A DNA stretch of 64,000 nucleotides. Origin: an uncultured Pseudoxanthomonas sp. (lineage in GTDB: Bacteria; Pseudomonadota; Gammaproteobacteria; Xanthomonadales; Xanthomonadaceae). Both the position numbers and the translations under genes were made by a program. Under the pieces are notes generated by a model. The model saw nothing but the letters and a program-made list of their open reading frames with translations. It was not told the origin of the DNA and did not search any database. Shown one piece after another: positions 8,534-18,046 of this stretch (its first letter is position 1; the number at the start of each line of letters is the position of its first letter). Location: contig CAMLGZ010000001.1 of NCBI GenBank assembly GCA_946479745.1, forward strand, positions 248,001 through 312,000, read 5' to 3'.

Positions 8534-10000
8534 CTAATGCACCAGGGTCTGGATCGCATGCGCGGGGATGCTGACCTGCGCCGAGGCCGAACCCACATAC
8601 AAGTTGTAGGTAATTTCCTTGTCGGTCTGGTTCATGACCACGGTCGCCAGCTTGTTGTCTTCATTGACGAAGGAGGTGGCGAGCAGAGTGCTGCGGCTGC
8701 TGACCGCGCTGACGCGACGCGCGTTGGGACGGATGAACCTGGAGAAATGGCCGATGTAGTAGTAGCTCGGCGTGTAGATCAGCTCGCCGGTATCGGTATC
8801 GGCGTGGATCGGCGCGAAACACCAGTTGCCGACGTGGTTCGGACCGCCAGTCTGGTCGAGCAGGATATTCCAGTCGGTCCAACCGACCGCGCCATTGTTG
8901 AAATCGTTGATCATGGCGCTGCCGTAGCGCTCGGCATTGGGCCAGTACTGGTAGCGCGCCGGGTCGAATTTCTCCACCGCCGCTTCGGTCAGTAGCAGCG
9001 GCTTGTCCGGGTAGGCCTGGGCCACAGCGGCGACATTGCGGTACATCGGCTCGAAGCCGGCCCAGGTTTCGTACCAGTGGAAGCCCATGCCCCAGGCGTA
9101 TTTCGCCGCTTCCGGATCGTCGAAGATCACCCGCGCGCGGTAGGCCATCATGTCGCGGTTGTGGTCCCACACCACGATCTTCTTGTCGGCGTAGCCGGCC
9201 TTGTGCATGGCCGGGCCCAGATGATTCTTCAGGAAGTCACGCTCTTCCTCGGCCGTGTACAGCATCGATTCCCAGGTCTGCGTGGCCATCGGCTCGTTCT
9301 GCACGGTGATGCCCCAGATCGGAATGCCTTCCTTCTCGTAGGCCGCGATGAACTTGGTGAAGTACTTCGCCCAGGCTTCGTTGTATTCCGGCAGCAGCGC
9401 CCCACCCTTCAGCATGTTGTTGGTGGTCTTCATGAAGGCCGGCGCGCTCCACGGACTGGCGAATAGAGTCAGCTTGCCGCCGGCCGCCGCGATGGCTTTC
9501 TTGATCAGCGGGACGCGCGCGGTGCGGTCGTGGTCGATGGAGAAAGTGGACAGCGCCTTGTCGCCTTCCTTGATGTAGGTATAGCTGGCGCTGCTGAAAT
9601 CGGAACTGTGGATGGTGGTGCGCGCCAGCGTGTAGCCGATGCCGTTTTCCTTGTCGTAGTAGGCCTTGAGGAATTCGGCCTGCCGCGCGGGGTCGAGCTT
9701 GGCGAATACTTCGGCGCTGGAATCGGTGATGGCGCCGCCGATGCCCAATACGGATTGATAGCGCTTGTCGGGATCCACGAAGACGGAGTTTTCGGTCTCG
9801 ACCAGTTTGTGCCCGGGGCGCAGCGTGACCGTGCCGCTCTTGCTCAGCCGCTGCTCCGACCCCTGCGCGCTGGTGTAAACGACGACATCGCTGCTGTTGC
9901 TGGAGAATTTTTTCATGGGAGTTTCGGCGGCGTAACCGGAGGATTGGGCCATGAGCGCGAACAGCGTTGCCGCTGCCGACGGGTAAAGGAAATTCTTCAT
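8534..10000 (-). CDS. Secreted glycoside hydrolase family 30 enzyme
   Basis: 488 residues with a signal peptide ending near SSGYAAE. The (beta/alpha)8 catalytic domain carries the GH30 acid/base Glu236 in ITVQNEPMA and the nucleophile Glu339 in LLLTEAAVEKF; GIGGAITDSSAEVF is the usual N-terminal strand motif. A C-terminal beta domain (from about residue 410) completes the fold. Members hydrolyse glucosylceramide, beta-1,6-glucan or related beta-glycosides; the exact substrate cannot be told. The gene is monocistronic and followed only by 114 bp before the cupin gene. Confidence 0.93.
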   Translation of the reverse strand: MKNFLYPSAAATLFALMAQSSGYAAETPMKKFSSNSSDVVVYTSAQGSEQRLSKSGTVTLRPGHKLVETENSVFVDPDKRYQSVLGIGGAITDSSAEVFAKLDPARQAEFLKAYYDKENGIGYTLARTTIHSSDFSSASYTYIKEGDKALSTFSIDHDRTARVPLIKKAIAAAGGKLTLFASPWSAPAFMKTTNNMLKGGALLPEYNEAWAKYFTKFIAAYEKEGIPIWGITVQNEPMATQTWESMLYTAEEERDFLKNHLGPAMHKAGYADKKIVVWDHNRDMMAYRARVIFDDPEAAKYAWGMGFHWYETWAGFEPMYRNVAAVAQAYPDKPLLLTEAAVEKFDPARYQYWPNAERYGSAMINDFNNGAVGWTDWNILLDQTGGPNHVGNWCFAPIHADTDTGELIYTPSYYYIGHFSRFIRPNARRVSAVSSRSTLLATSFVNEDNKLATVVMNQTDKEITYNLYVGSASAQVSIPAHAIQTLVH

Positions 10001-10084
10001 CGATTGCCTCGTGGTCTGGTGATCATGTGTTTGTCTGGACGTTGGACATGTGAGCGTGTGGCTGGGAGCGGGAGCCGGCCGGTA

Positions 10085-11113
10085 TCAGGGTAGGTCCTCA
10101 GGCGTGGATTGGGTGGGCTGTTCGCCGGCGGGCATTGGCAGACCGGCGATCACCGAACTGTCGCGTCCGCTGTTCTTGGCCCGGTACAGCGCCTCGTCGG
10201 CCAGCGAAAACCATTCCTGCCAGCGCTCCTCTTCGCCCGCCATGGCACCGCCCAACGACACCGTGATTCTACCCGCTGGTCCGCGCAGCCCGTTGCGCAC
10301 CGCCAGGCGCAGGCGCTCGCTGGCGGCCCGCAGGTCTTCCGGGGTATCGGCGTCCAGCAGCATCACGAATTCTTCGCCGCCGAAGCGGAATACCCGGTCG
10401 TGCCTGCGCATCTCGAACTTGAGAATGGCGCCCAGATCGGCGATGGCGGCATCGCCCGCGGCATGGCCGTAGCTGTCGTTGACTTCCTTGAAGCGATCGA
10501 GGTCCGCAATCAACAGGCCGTGACTGCGTTTGCCGGCGCGATGCAGCACCATCGCCTCTTCCAGGGCACGCTCCATCATGCGCCGGTTCGGCAGGCCGGT
10601 CAGCGCGTCCAGCGAAGCCAGCTCTTCGAGCACCTGATGGTCGCTGCTGACGCGCAGCGCGAACAGATAAGCGAACAAAGTGACCAGTGCAGCCACGACG
10701 ACGGCGGACATGCGGTCTATCGGCAGGCCGAACATGTGCGGCAGGAACAGCAGCACGAGAGTGAGCAACAGATTGAAGACCAGTGCCTGGCGCGGGCCGG
10801 CGATGAAGAAGTTGGTCATCAGCACCAGATAGACCCAAGGCAGCGATGCGGGCCCGATGACGTAGCAGGCAACCGCGCAGCCCAGGCTGTTGGTGGTGCA
10901 CAGCAACATACCCGGACCGACGGTTCTGCCGGTGCGCATAGCGTAGATCACCGGCGCGCCGATCAGCACGGCGATGCCGGAATCGATGGACGCGGCAGCC
11001 CACTGGCCGTGCAATGCACGGTAGACAGCGAAGATGGCGAGCGTGAGAACGGTGGTCAGGCCCAGCAGGACGATGATGCCGAGCTGGGAATTGCGCTGTA
11101 GCCGGTTTAGCAA
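10085..11113 (-). CDS. Membrane-bound GGDEF diguanylate cyclase
   Basis: About 342 residues: five to six membrane segments in the first 155 residues (a MASE-like sensor region), then a GGDEF domain. The active-site signature is GGEEF (248-252 counted from the longer start) and the RxxD inhibitory site lies five residues before it (RRHD), so cyclic-di-GMP synthesis with product inhibition is expected. DALTGLPNRR marks the start of the domain. The TTG at 11113 has AGAGGA nine bases upstream; the TTG at 11122 directly abuts it and is less likely. Confidence 0.9.
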   Translation of the reverse strand: MLNRLQRNSQLGIIVLLGLTTVLTLAIFAVYRALHGQWAAASIDSGIAVLIGAPVIYAMRTGRTVGPGMLLCTTNSLGCAVACYVIGPASLPWVYLVLMTNFFIAGPRQALVFNLLLTLVLLFLPHMFGLPIDRMSAVVVAALVTLFAYLFALRVSSDHQVLEELASLDALTGLPNRRMMERALEEAMVLHRAGKRSHGLLIADLDRFKEVNDSYGHAAGDAAIADLGAILKFEMRRHDRVFRFGGEEFVMLLDADTPEDLRAASERLRLAVRNGLRGPAGRITVSLGGAMAGEEERWQEWFSLADEALYRAKNSGRDSSVIAGLPMPAGEQPTQSTPEDLP

Positions 11114-11169
11114 GGCGGGCAATCCTCTGCATCACCACAGGCGGAATGCCAGGGCGGGTGGGTGAGAGA

Positions 11170-11430
11170 ACCATCATGCTAGAGGGGATCGGGTTCCCGA
11201 GGGGTGAACGCTGCCACAGACGGGCCATTCAGGGGAAGGCGCAAGCGGCTCTTGCCCCCTCCCTTGCGAAGCAGGGGAGGGATGGGGAGGGGTGCTTTTC
11301 GCGATCCAATGAAAAGCTCTGACCCGCTTGTGGGATGTAAAGGAGCGAATTGAACTACGCGCGTCAGCATCCCGCCAAGAGCACCCCTCCCCAACCCTCC
11401 CCTGCTTCGCAAGGGAGGGGGCCAAAAGCA
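11170..11430. repeat. Inverted pair of R4 intergenic repeats
   Basis: Gene-free region. Copies of the GC-rich element (CCCTCCCTTGCGAAGCAGGGGAGGG) at about 11257-11300 and, inverted, about 11383-11428. The 80 bp between them hold nothing identifiable. Confidence 0.75.
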
Positions 11431-11464
11431 TCGCATCGCGATCGACTCGATTGATCCAATCCTC

Positions 11465-11502
11465 AAAAAAAAACGGCGGAACGAAATAACTCCGTTCCGC
11501 CG
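11465..11502 (-). terminator. Terminator of the giant autotransporter gene
   Basis: A perfect 10-bp stem CGGCGGAACG/CGTTCCGCCG with a 9-base loop lies 17 bp past the stop; on the minus strand it is followed by nine T residues. Confidence 0.9.
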
Positions 11503-11518
11503 CCAGAAGTGAAACTGC

Positions 11519-14500
11519 TTACTTCTTCTTGTAATCGGTCTTCGTGAAATCCTGCATCGGCTGCAGAGGCGCACCGGAAGCCGTTGCGGCTCCTTCATCG
11601 CCGCCGAAATCCAACGACAATTGCAGGCCGATCGTGGTGTTGGAACCCATGCCGACATTCAGCTCATGGCGCAGCAGCGCGGTGACGATCACACCGTTGC
11701 CGAAGGCGAAGTCCGCACCGAATCCGACGTTCCAGTTCGAGCTGGCCCACGGCTTCAGCGACAGGCGGTAATCTTCGTCCGCCGGCGCCACCACGTAGTT
11801 GATGCCCGCATCGCTGCGGCGGCTGAAGTCGTTGCGGTACTCCAGCTGCCAGTACGGACGCACGTCGCGGGCCCAATCGACCTTCACGTTGTGGCTGCCT
11901 TCCAGGCCGATGGCGACGCTGCGCTGCTCGACGGTCTGCTCGCGGTAGTCCAGGTCGTAGATGCCCAGGCCGGTCTCGCGGTAGGCGTCCAGCGTGGTGC
12001 GGCCGGCGTCTATGCGGCCATAGCTGGTCAGACGGCGCGAAGCGTTGGTCGATTCATAACCGAAGGTGAGCGAACCGAACACCTGGCTGCCGTCGCGCTG
12101 AGCGATGCCCATGCTGTCGGCGACGGTGCTCCAACGGCGCAGATCGTAGTCCAGCTTACCGACGGCCAATTGCCCATCGATGAACAGCGAATCGCTGGCA
12201 TGCCACAAGCCGTACACGGTCAGGGCGCGCTGTGTGGCATCGACGGTGGAACCGTGCGAACCCACATCGGTGTCGCCCCAGCCGCCGCCGACCGCTACGC
12301 CCAGCAGCAGGTCCTTGCCGATCCGCGTATCCGCACCGATGGTCACGCCGTCGCTGCGGAAATCGTAGTCGTTGTCGTTGCCGCTGAGCTTGCGCTCGCC
12401 TGCACTGATCGCACCGCCGGTCCAGAACGACCAGGCCTTGCCCGACCTTCCCTCGCCCAGCCTGCCCTCACCTAGTATTTCAGGCTTCAGCGACACGCCG
12501 CCTTCGCCGCCGGACGAGCTCAGCGACAGACCATTCGCAGTGCCGGCCGCATCGGTGGCGCGGCGCTGGCGCAAGCGGTCGCGCACGTTGCTCTGTTGCG
12601 CATTGGCGAAACGCAGGGCGGTGTCCATCTGCGCCTGCAGGCTGCCGACCACTTCCGCATCCTGGGTCGGATCGGGGCGCGAATCCACCACCAGCAGCGC
12701 AGTCACGCTGGCTGCCGTGTAGTTGGCCGTCGCCGCCTGGGTGGCGGTGATGGTCGCGGTGCCGGCGCCGGTCAGGGTGACGGTGCGGCCGTTGATGGTG
12801 GCCACGGCTGCGTTGTCGATGGTGTAGGTGAAAGCACCCGTGCTGTTGCTGGCCGGGTCGGCCAAGTCGAACGCGGCCTGCCCGTAGACCTTGTGCAGAT
12901 CGCCGAAGCCGGTGATCGTCGGCGTCGCCGCACCCACCGCCAGTTGCGCGGTGACGGAGGCTTCCGCATAGCTGTCCTGCGCCGCCTGGGTGGCGGTCAG
13001 CGTGGTGGTGCCGGTGCCCACGATGGTGACCACGTTGCCGCTGATGGTCGCCACGGCCGGATTGCTGCTGGTGTAGGTGAAGGCACCGGCGCTGGGCGAA
13101 GTCGGCGCGGTCAGCGTGAACGCGGCTTGCCCGAACGTCGCGGTGAGGTTGCCGAAACCCGACAACGCAGGCGCCAGCGTGCCGACGCTGAGCTGCGCCG
13201 AGATCTGCGCACCAGCGTAGTTGCCGTCGGCGGCTTGCGTAGCAGTGATCGTGGCCGTGCCCGAGCCGACGACGGTCACCACGTTGCCGCTGATGGTCGC
13301 CACGGCCGGATTGCTGCTGGTGTAGGTGAAGGCGCCGGCACTCGGAGAAGTGGGAGCCACCAGCGTGATCGGTGCGTCACCGAAGGTCGCTGTGAGGTTG
13401 CCGAAGTTGGACAGCGACGGTGCTGCGACGCCCACCTGCAATTGCGCGGTCGTCTGCGTGGCGGCGTAGTTGCCATTGGCAGCCTGGATGGCGGTGATGG
13501 TGACCGTGCCTGACCCGACGATGGTCACCACGTTGCCGCTGATGGAGGCCACGGAAGGATCACTGCTGGTGTAAGTGAAGGCGCCGGCGCTCGAAGAGGT
13601 CGGGACCACCAGCGTGATCGGCGCGTCGCCGAAGGTCGCGTTCAAATTTCCGAACGCGCCCAGCACCGGCACAGCCGCGCCGACGATCAGCTGCGCGGTG
13701 GTCTGCGTGCTGGCGTAGTTGCCGTCGGCCGCCTGCGTGGCGGTGATCGTGACCGTGCCCGAACCGACAATCGTCACCACGTTGCCGTTGATGGTGGCCA
13801 CGGCGGGATTGCTGCTGGTGTAGGTGAAGCCGCCGGCGCTCGGAGAGGCCGGTGCGACCAGGGTGATCGGTGCATCGCCGAAGGTCGCGTTCAAGTCAGC
13901 GAATGCGCTCAGGGCCGGCGTTGCGGCGCCGACGGTCAGCTGCGCGGTGGTCTGCGTACTGGCGTAGTTGCCGTTGGCGGCCTGGGTGGCGGTAATGGTG
14001 GCCGAACCCGAACCGACAATGGTCACCACGTTGCCGCTGACGGTAGCCACGGCCGGATTGCTGCTGGTGTAGGTGAAGGCACCGGCACTCGGAGAGGTCG
14101 GCGCGACCAAGGTGATCGGCGCATCGCCGAAGGTGGCGTTCAAGTTGCCGAACGCACCCAGGGTGGGTACCGCGGTGCCGACAGTCAGCGACGCAGTGGT
14201 CTGCGCAGCGGCGTAGTTGCCATCCGCCGCTTGCGTGGCGGTGATAGTGGCCGTTCCCGAACCGACGATGGTCACCACGTTGCCGCTGATGGTGGCCACG
14301 GCCGGATTGCTGCTGGTGTAGGTGAAGGCACCGGCACTCGCAGAGCTCGGCGCGATCAGCGTGATCGGCGCGTCGCCGAAGGTCGCGTTCAAGTTGCCGA
14401 ATGCGCCCAGGACCGGCGTTGCGGCACCCACGCTCAATTGCGCGGAGGTCTGCGCGGCGGCGTAGTTGCCGTTGGCCGCCTGCGTGGCGGTGATGGTGGC

Positions 14501-17500
14501 GTTACCCGAACCGACGATGGTCACCACGTTGCCGCTGACGGTGGCCACGGCCGGATTGCTGCTGGTGTAGGTAAAAGTACCGGTGCTCGGCGAACTCGGC
14601 GCAACCAGCGTGATCGGTGCGTCGCCGAAGATCGCATTCAAGTCATTGAATGCGCCCAGGGTCGGTACGGCTGCCGACACGACCAGCTGCGCAGTGGTTT
14701 GCGCCGTGCCGTAGTTGCCGTCGGTGGCCTGCGTGGCGGTGAGGGTAGCCGTACCGGCGCCCACTATCGTCACCGTATTGCCGCTGACCGTAGCGATCGC
14801 GGGATTGCTGCTGGTGTAGGTGAAAGCACCGGCGCTCGGAGAAGTCGGCGCCACCAGGGTGATCGGCGCGTCGCCAAAGACCGCATTCAGGTCATTGAAG
14901 TTGGTCAGCGACGGCGCAGCCACGCCCACGTTCAACGGCGCGGTGATCGAAGCCGCCGCGTAGTTGCCGTTGGCGGCTTGCATGGCCGTGAGGGTGGCCG
15001 AGCCCGAACCGACGATGGTCACCACATTGCCGCTGAGGGTGGCCACGGCCGGGTTGCTGCTGGTGTAGGTGAACGCACCGGCGCTCGGCGAACTCGGCGC
15101 AACTAGCGTGATCGGCGCATCGCCGAAGGTCGCATTGATCGCGTTGAAGTTGGTCAGCGACGGCGCAGCCACGTCCACGGTCAGCGATGCAGTGGTGGAA
15201 GCCGTGGCGTAGTTGCCGTCGGCGGCCTGGGTGGCGGTGAGAGTGGCCGTACCGGCGCCCACGATCGTCACCGTGTTGCCACTGACGGTGGCCACGGCGG
15301 GATTGCTGCTGGTGTAGGTGAACGCGCCCGCACTCGGAGAGGTCGGCGCAGTCAACGTGACCGGCGCATCGCCGAAGGTCGCGTTGATCGCATTGAAGTT
15401 CGACAGCGCCGGCACGGCGGCAGCGACGGTCAACGGCGCGGTGGTCTGCGCGCTGGCGTAATTGCCGTTCGCCGCCTGCGTGGCGGTGATCGTCGAGGTA
15501 CCCGCACCGACGAGGGTCACCGTGCTGCCGCTGACGGTGGCCACGGCCGGATTGCTGCTGGTGTAGGTGAACGCGCCCGCACTCGGAGAAGTCGGTGCAA
15601 TCAGCGTGATCGGCGAAGCGCCGAAGGTCGTATTGATCGCGTTGAAGTTCGACAGCGTCGGCACCGCGGCGCCGACCGTCAGCGATGCAGTGGTCTGCGC
15701 ACTGGCGTAGTTGCCGTTGGCCGCCTGGGTGGCGGTGATTGTGGACGTACCCGTACCCACAATCGTCACCGTGCTGCCGCTGACGGTGGCCACGGCCGGA
15801 TTGCTGCTGGCGTAGGTGAACGCACCGGCGCTGGGCGAAGTCGGCGCGGTCAGCGTGACCGGCGCATCGCCGAAGGTCGCGTTGATCGCATTGAAGTTCG
15901 ACAGCGTCGGCACGGCGGCAGCGACGGTCAGCGAGGCAGTGGTCTGCGCACTGGCGTAGTTGCCATTCGCGGCCTGCGTGGCGGTGATCGTCGCGGTGCC
16001 CGCACCCACGAGGGTCACCGTGCTGCCGCTGACGGTGGCCACGGCCGGATTGCTGCTGGTGTAGGTGAACGCGCCCGCACTCGGAGAAGTCGGCGCGGTC
16101 AGCGTGACCGGCGAAGCGCCGAAGGTCGTATTGATCGCGTTGAAGTTGGTCAGCGTCGGCACCGCAGCGCCGACCGTTAGCGTCGCAGTGGTCTGCGCGC
16201 TGGCGTAGTTGCCATTCGCGGCCTGCGTGGCGGTGATCGTGGACGTACCCGCACCAACAATCGTCACCGTGTTGCCGCTGATAGTGGCCACGGCCGGATT
16301 GCTGCTGGTATAGCTGAAAGCGCCTGCGCTGTTCGAAGTCGGCGCGGTCAGCGTGAGCGGCGCATCGCCGAAGGTCGCGGTGCGGTTGGCGAACGCGCCC
16401 AGGGTTGGCGCGGCGGCGCTGACGGTCAGCGTCGCGGTGGTGCTGCCCGCTTCGTAGTTGGCGGTGGTGGCCTGCGTAGCGGTGATCGTGGTGGTGCCTG
16501 CGCCGACCACGGTGACGGTGGTGCCGCTGATGGTGGCCACCGCCGTATTGCTGCTGGTGTAGCTCAGCGCGCCGTTGCTGTTGCTGGTCGGTGCGGTGAT
16601 CGTGAACGGCGCGGCGCCGAATACACGGGTCAGATTGTTGAAGCCGGCCAACACCGCCGGTGCCTTGTTCACCGTCAGTGTGGCAGTGGTGCTGGCGGCG
16701 GTGTAGGCGCCGTTGGCGGCCTGATTGGCGGTAAGGGTGGTCGTGCCCGCGGACACCACGGTGACCACGTTGCCGCTGATGGTGGCCACGGCCGGATTGC
16801 TGCTGGTGTAGGTGAATGCACCGGCGCTGGGCGAAGTGGGTGCGGTGATCGCGGAGGCGGCGTCGCCGAAAACACGGGTAAAGGGACCGAAGTTGGTCAA
16901 CGTCGGCGGACCGACCGGCACTACCGCATTGGAAGGCGCCGAAGCCGGACCAGTGCCGATGGCGTTGATCGCGGTGACGGTAAAGGTATAGCTGGTGCCG
17001 TTGGTCAGGCCGGTCACGATGATGGGACTGGTGCTGCCGGTGCCGGTCAAACCACCCGGGCTGGAAGTCACCGTGTATCCGGTGATGGCGCTGCCGCCGT
17101 TGACGGCGGGGGCGGTGAAAGTGACGGTCGCCTGCGTGTTGCCGGCGGTAGCGGTGCCGATGGTCGGCGCCTGCGGCACGACCGCGACGGTGGTGAAGTT
17201 GACGGCGGCCGGCACCGAAGTGAGCTGCGGCACCTGGTTGTCGCGCACCACCAGATAGGCGGTGTAGGCGGTGCCCGGCTGCAGCGAAGCGATCGGGAAC
17301 GTGCGTGCGGTGTTGGCAGCCACGGTGTTGTTGCCCGACGAAATGGCGGCCGCGCCGGTGGACTGCTGTCCGGCGATCACCTGCGCGGCGCTGGGTGCGG
17401 CCTGCGCGGCGGGCTGGACGACGAAGTAGCCGGTGCCGGCCGTGGTGCTGGTTCCCTGCAGCGTGGCGGTGGTGCTGGTGACGCCACTTACGGAAACGGC

Positions 17501-18046
17501 CGACAGGACCGGTGCGCCGGCCAGGGTCACGTCGGGAGTTACATCATAAGTGGCCGAACCGCTGACGTTGGCGTAATAGGACGTGGTGACGATGGTGTAG
17601 GTGGTGTTGGCGGTGAGGTTGGCCTGGAAACGGGAGAGCAGCCCATTGCTGTCGTCGTTGCACGCCACCAGGTTCGCGGTAGGTGCAGCCGGATTGAAGG
17701 TGCCGGAATAGACAGCCAGAAAGGGGTCGGGACCGCCGCCGCCATCGAAACCCGTCGAGGAGGTAACCGTAAAGGTATAGAGGGTGGTGTTATTGGTGGT
17801 CAGGGTGCGCGCCGCATACCGGTGCGTGCCGGTCACCATGCCGCAGCCCGTGACGCCGCCCAGCGGAGAGCTGGTGGCATTGAAAGTGCCGGCGCCGGTG
17901 GTGTCGGTAAAGGTGGTCGCCAGCGCCAGTCCCGGCACCAGGGCCAAGGCGCATATCGCCAAAACACGTCGTAATGTGACGCAAGTCGCATTCAAATGTG
18001 AGTGCAAGCGCGTACTTGCCGCCTGTAGTGCGTATGGCGTGGACAT
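11519..18046 (-). CDS. Giant autotransporter adhesin with 17 Ig-like repeats
   Basis: 2175 residues from the ATG at 18046, which has an AGGGGAA ribosome site; the frame continues to 18259 but those codons lack a signal. The N-terminus is an extended signal peptide (basic stretch, then ICALALVPGLALA). Next come a beta domain, two FN3-like domains (SGVTSTTATLQGTS..., TAINAIGTGPASAPSN), and 17 tandem ~83-residue Ig-like modules, each with FTYTSSNPAVAT and ATITATQAANGNYA. A coiled linker (QAQMDTALRFANAQQSNVRDRLRQ) leads to an autotransporter beta-barrel of about 280 residues (AWSFWTGGAISAGERKL onward). The barrel strand ends in LQLSLDFGG and is followed by an unusual ~26-residue tail. Presumed surface adhesin; ligand unknown. 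Confidence 0.9.
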   Translation of the reverse strand: MSTPYALQAASTRLHSHLNATCVTLRRVLAICALALVPGLALATTFTDTTGAGTFNATSSPLGGVTGCGMVTGTHRYAARTLTTNNTTLYTFTVTSSTGFDGGGGPDPFLAVYSGTFNPAAPTANLVACNDDSNGLLSRFQANLTANTTYTIVTTSYYANVSGSATYDVTPDVTLAGAPVLSAVSVSGVTSTTATLQGTSTTAGTGYFVVQPAAQAAPSAAQVIAGQQSTGAAAISSGNNTVAANTARTFPIASLQPGTAYTAYLVVRDNQVPQLTSVPAAVNFTTVAVVPQAPTIGTATAGNTQATVTFTAPAVNGGSAITGYTVTSSPGGLTGTGSTSPIIVTGLTNGTSYTFTVTAINAIGTGPASAPSNAVVPVGPPTLTNFGPFTRVFGDAASAITAPTSPSAGAFTYTSSNPAVATISGNVVTVVSAGTTTLTANQAANGAYTAASTTATLTVNKAPAVLAGFNNLTRVFGAAPFTITAPTSNSNGALSYTSSNTAVATISGTTVTVVGAGTTTITATQATTANYEAGSTTATLTVSAAAPTLGAFANRTATFGDAPLTLTAPTSNSAGAFSYTSSNPAVATISGNTVTIVGAGTSTITATQAANGNYASAQTTATLTVGAAVPTLTNFNAINTTFGASPVTLTAPTSPSAGAFTYTSSNPAVATVSGSTVTLVGAGTATITATQAANGNYASAQTTASLTVAAAVPTLSNFNAINATFGDAPVTLTAPTSPSAGAFTYASSNPAVATVSGSTVTIVGTGTSTITATQAANGNYASAQTTASLTVGAAVPTLSNFNAINTTFGASPITLIAPTSPSAGAFTYTSSNPAVATVSGSTVTLVGAGTSTITATQAANGNYASAQTTAPLTVAAAVPALSNFNAINATFGDAPVTLTAPTSPSAGAFTYTSSNPAVATVSGNTVTIVGAGTATLTATQAADGNYATASTTASLTVDVAAPSLTNFNAINATFGDAPITLVAPSSPSAGAFTYTSSNPAVATLSGNVVTIVGSGSATLTAMQAANGNYAAASITAPLNVGVAAPSLTNFNDLNAVFGDAPITLVAPTSPSAGAFTYTSSNPAIATVSGNTVTIVGAGTATLTATQATDGNYGTAQTTAQLVVSAAVPTLGAFNDLNAIFGDAPITLVAPSSPSTGTFTYTSSNPAVATVSGNVVTIVGSGNATITATQAANGNYAAAQTSAQLSVGAATPVLGAFGNLNATFGDAPITLIAPSSASAGAFTYTSSNPAVATISGNVVTIVGSGTATITATQAADGNYAAAQTTASLTVGTAVPTLGAFGNLNATFGDAPITLVAPTSPSAGAFTYTSSNPAVATVSGNVVTIVGSGSATITATQAANGNYASTQTTAQLTVGAATPALSAFADLNATFGDAPITLVAPASPSAGGFTYTSSNPAVATINGNVVTIVGSGTVTITATQAADGNYASTQTTAQLIVGAAVPVLGAFGNLNATFGDAPITLVVPTSSSAGAFTYTSSDPSVASISGNVVTIVGSGTVTITAIQAANGNYAATQTTAQLQVGVAAPSLSNFGNLTATFGDAPITLVAPTSPSAGAFTYTSSNPAVATISGNVVTVVGSGTATITATQAADGNYAGAQISAQLSVGTLAPALSGFGNLTATFGQAAFTLTAPTSPSAGAFTYTSSNPAVATISGNVVTIVGTGTTTLTATQAAQDSYAEASVTAQLAVGAATPTITGFGDLHKVYGQAAFDLADPASNSTGAFTYTIDNAAVATINGRTVTLTGAGTATITATQAATANYTAASVTALLVVDSRPDPTQDAEVVGSLQAQMDTALRFANAQQSNVRDRLRQRRATDAAGTANGLSLSSSGGEGGVSLKPEILGEGRLGEGRSGKAWSFWTGGAISAGERKLSGNDNDYDFRSDGVTIGADTRIGKDLLLGVAVGGGWGDTDVGSHGSTVDATQRALTVYGLWHASDSLFIDGQLAVGKLDYDLRRWSTVADSMGIAQRDGSQVFGSLTFGYESTNASRRLTSYGRIDAGRTTLDAYRETGLGIYDLDYREQTVEQRSVAIGLEGSHNVKVDWARDVRPYWQLEYRNDFSRRSDAGINYVVAPADEDYRLSLKPWASSNWNVGFGADFAFGNGVIVTALLRHELNVGMGSNTTIGLQLSLDFGGDEGAATASGAPLQPMQDFTKTDYKKK
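12664..16906 (-). repeat. 17 tandem ~249-bp repeats inside the autotransporter gene
   Basis: Consecutive modules of about 83 codons, most sharing FGDAPITL, APTSPSAGAFTYTSSNPAVA and GNYA blocks. Central modules (roughly 12.9-16.3 kb) are nearly identical at the DNA level, while the first two and last two diverge more. The pattern suits copy-number change by recombination. Confidence 0.9.

Noticed and set aside
10109..11101. Long plus-strand frame opposite the GGDEF gene
   Set aside because: Gln/His/Arg-rich antisense shadow; the opposite strand has the clear GGEEF domain.
12596..15106. Long plus-strand open frames opposite the autotransporter (about 300 codons each)
   Set aside because: They are antisense shadows of the repetitive GC-rich coding strand, Arg/Gly-rich and periodic, without ribosome sites.
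12664..16906. Regular repeats that might be taken for a CRISPR array
   Set aside because: The period is ~249 bp with coding continuity; these are protein module repeats.
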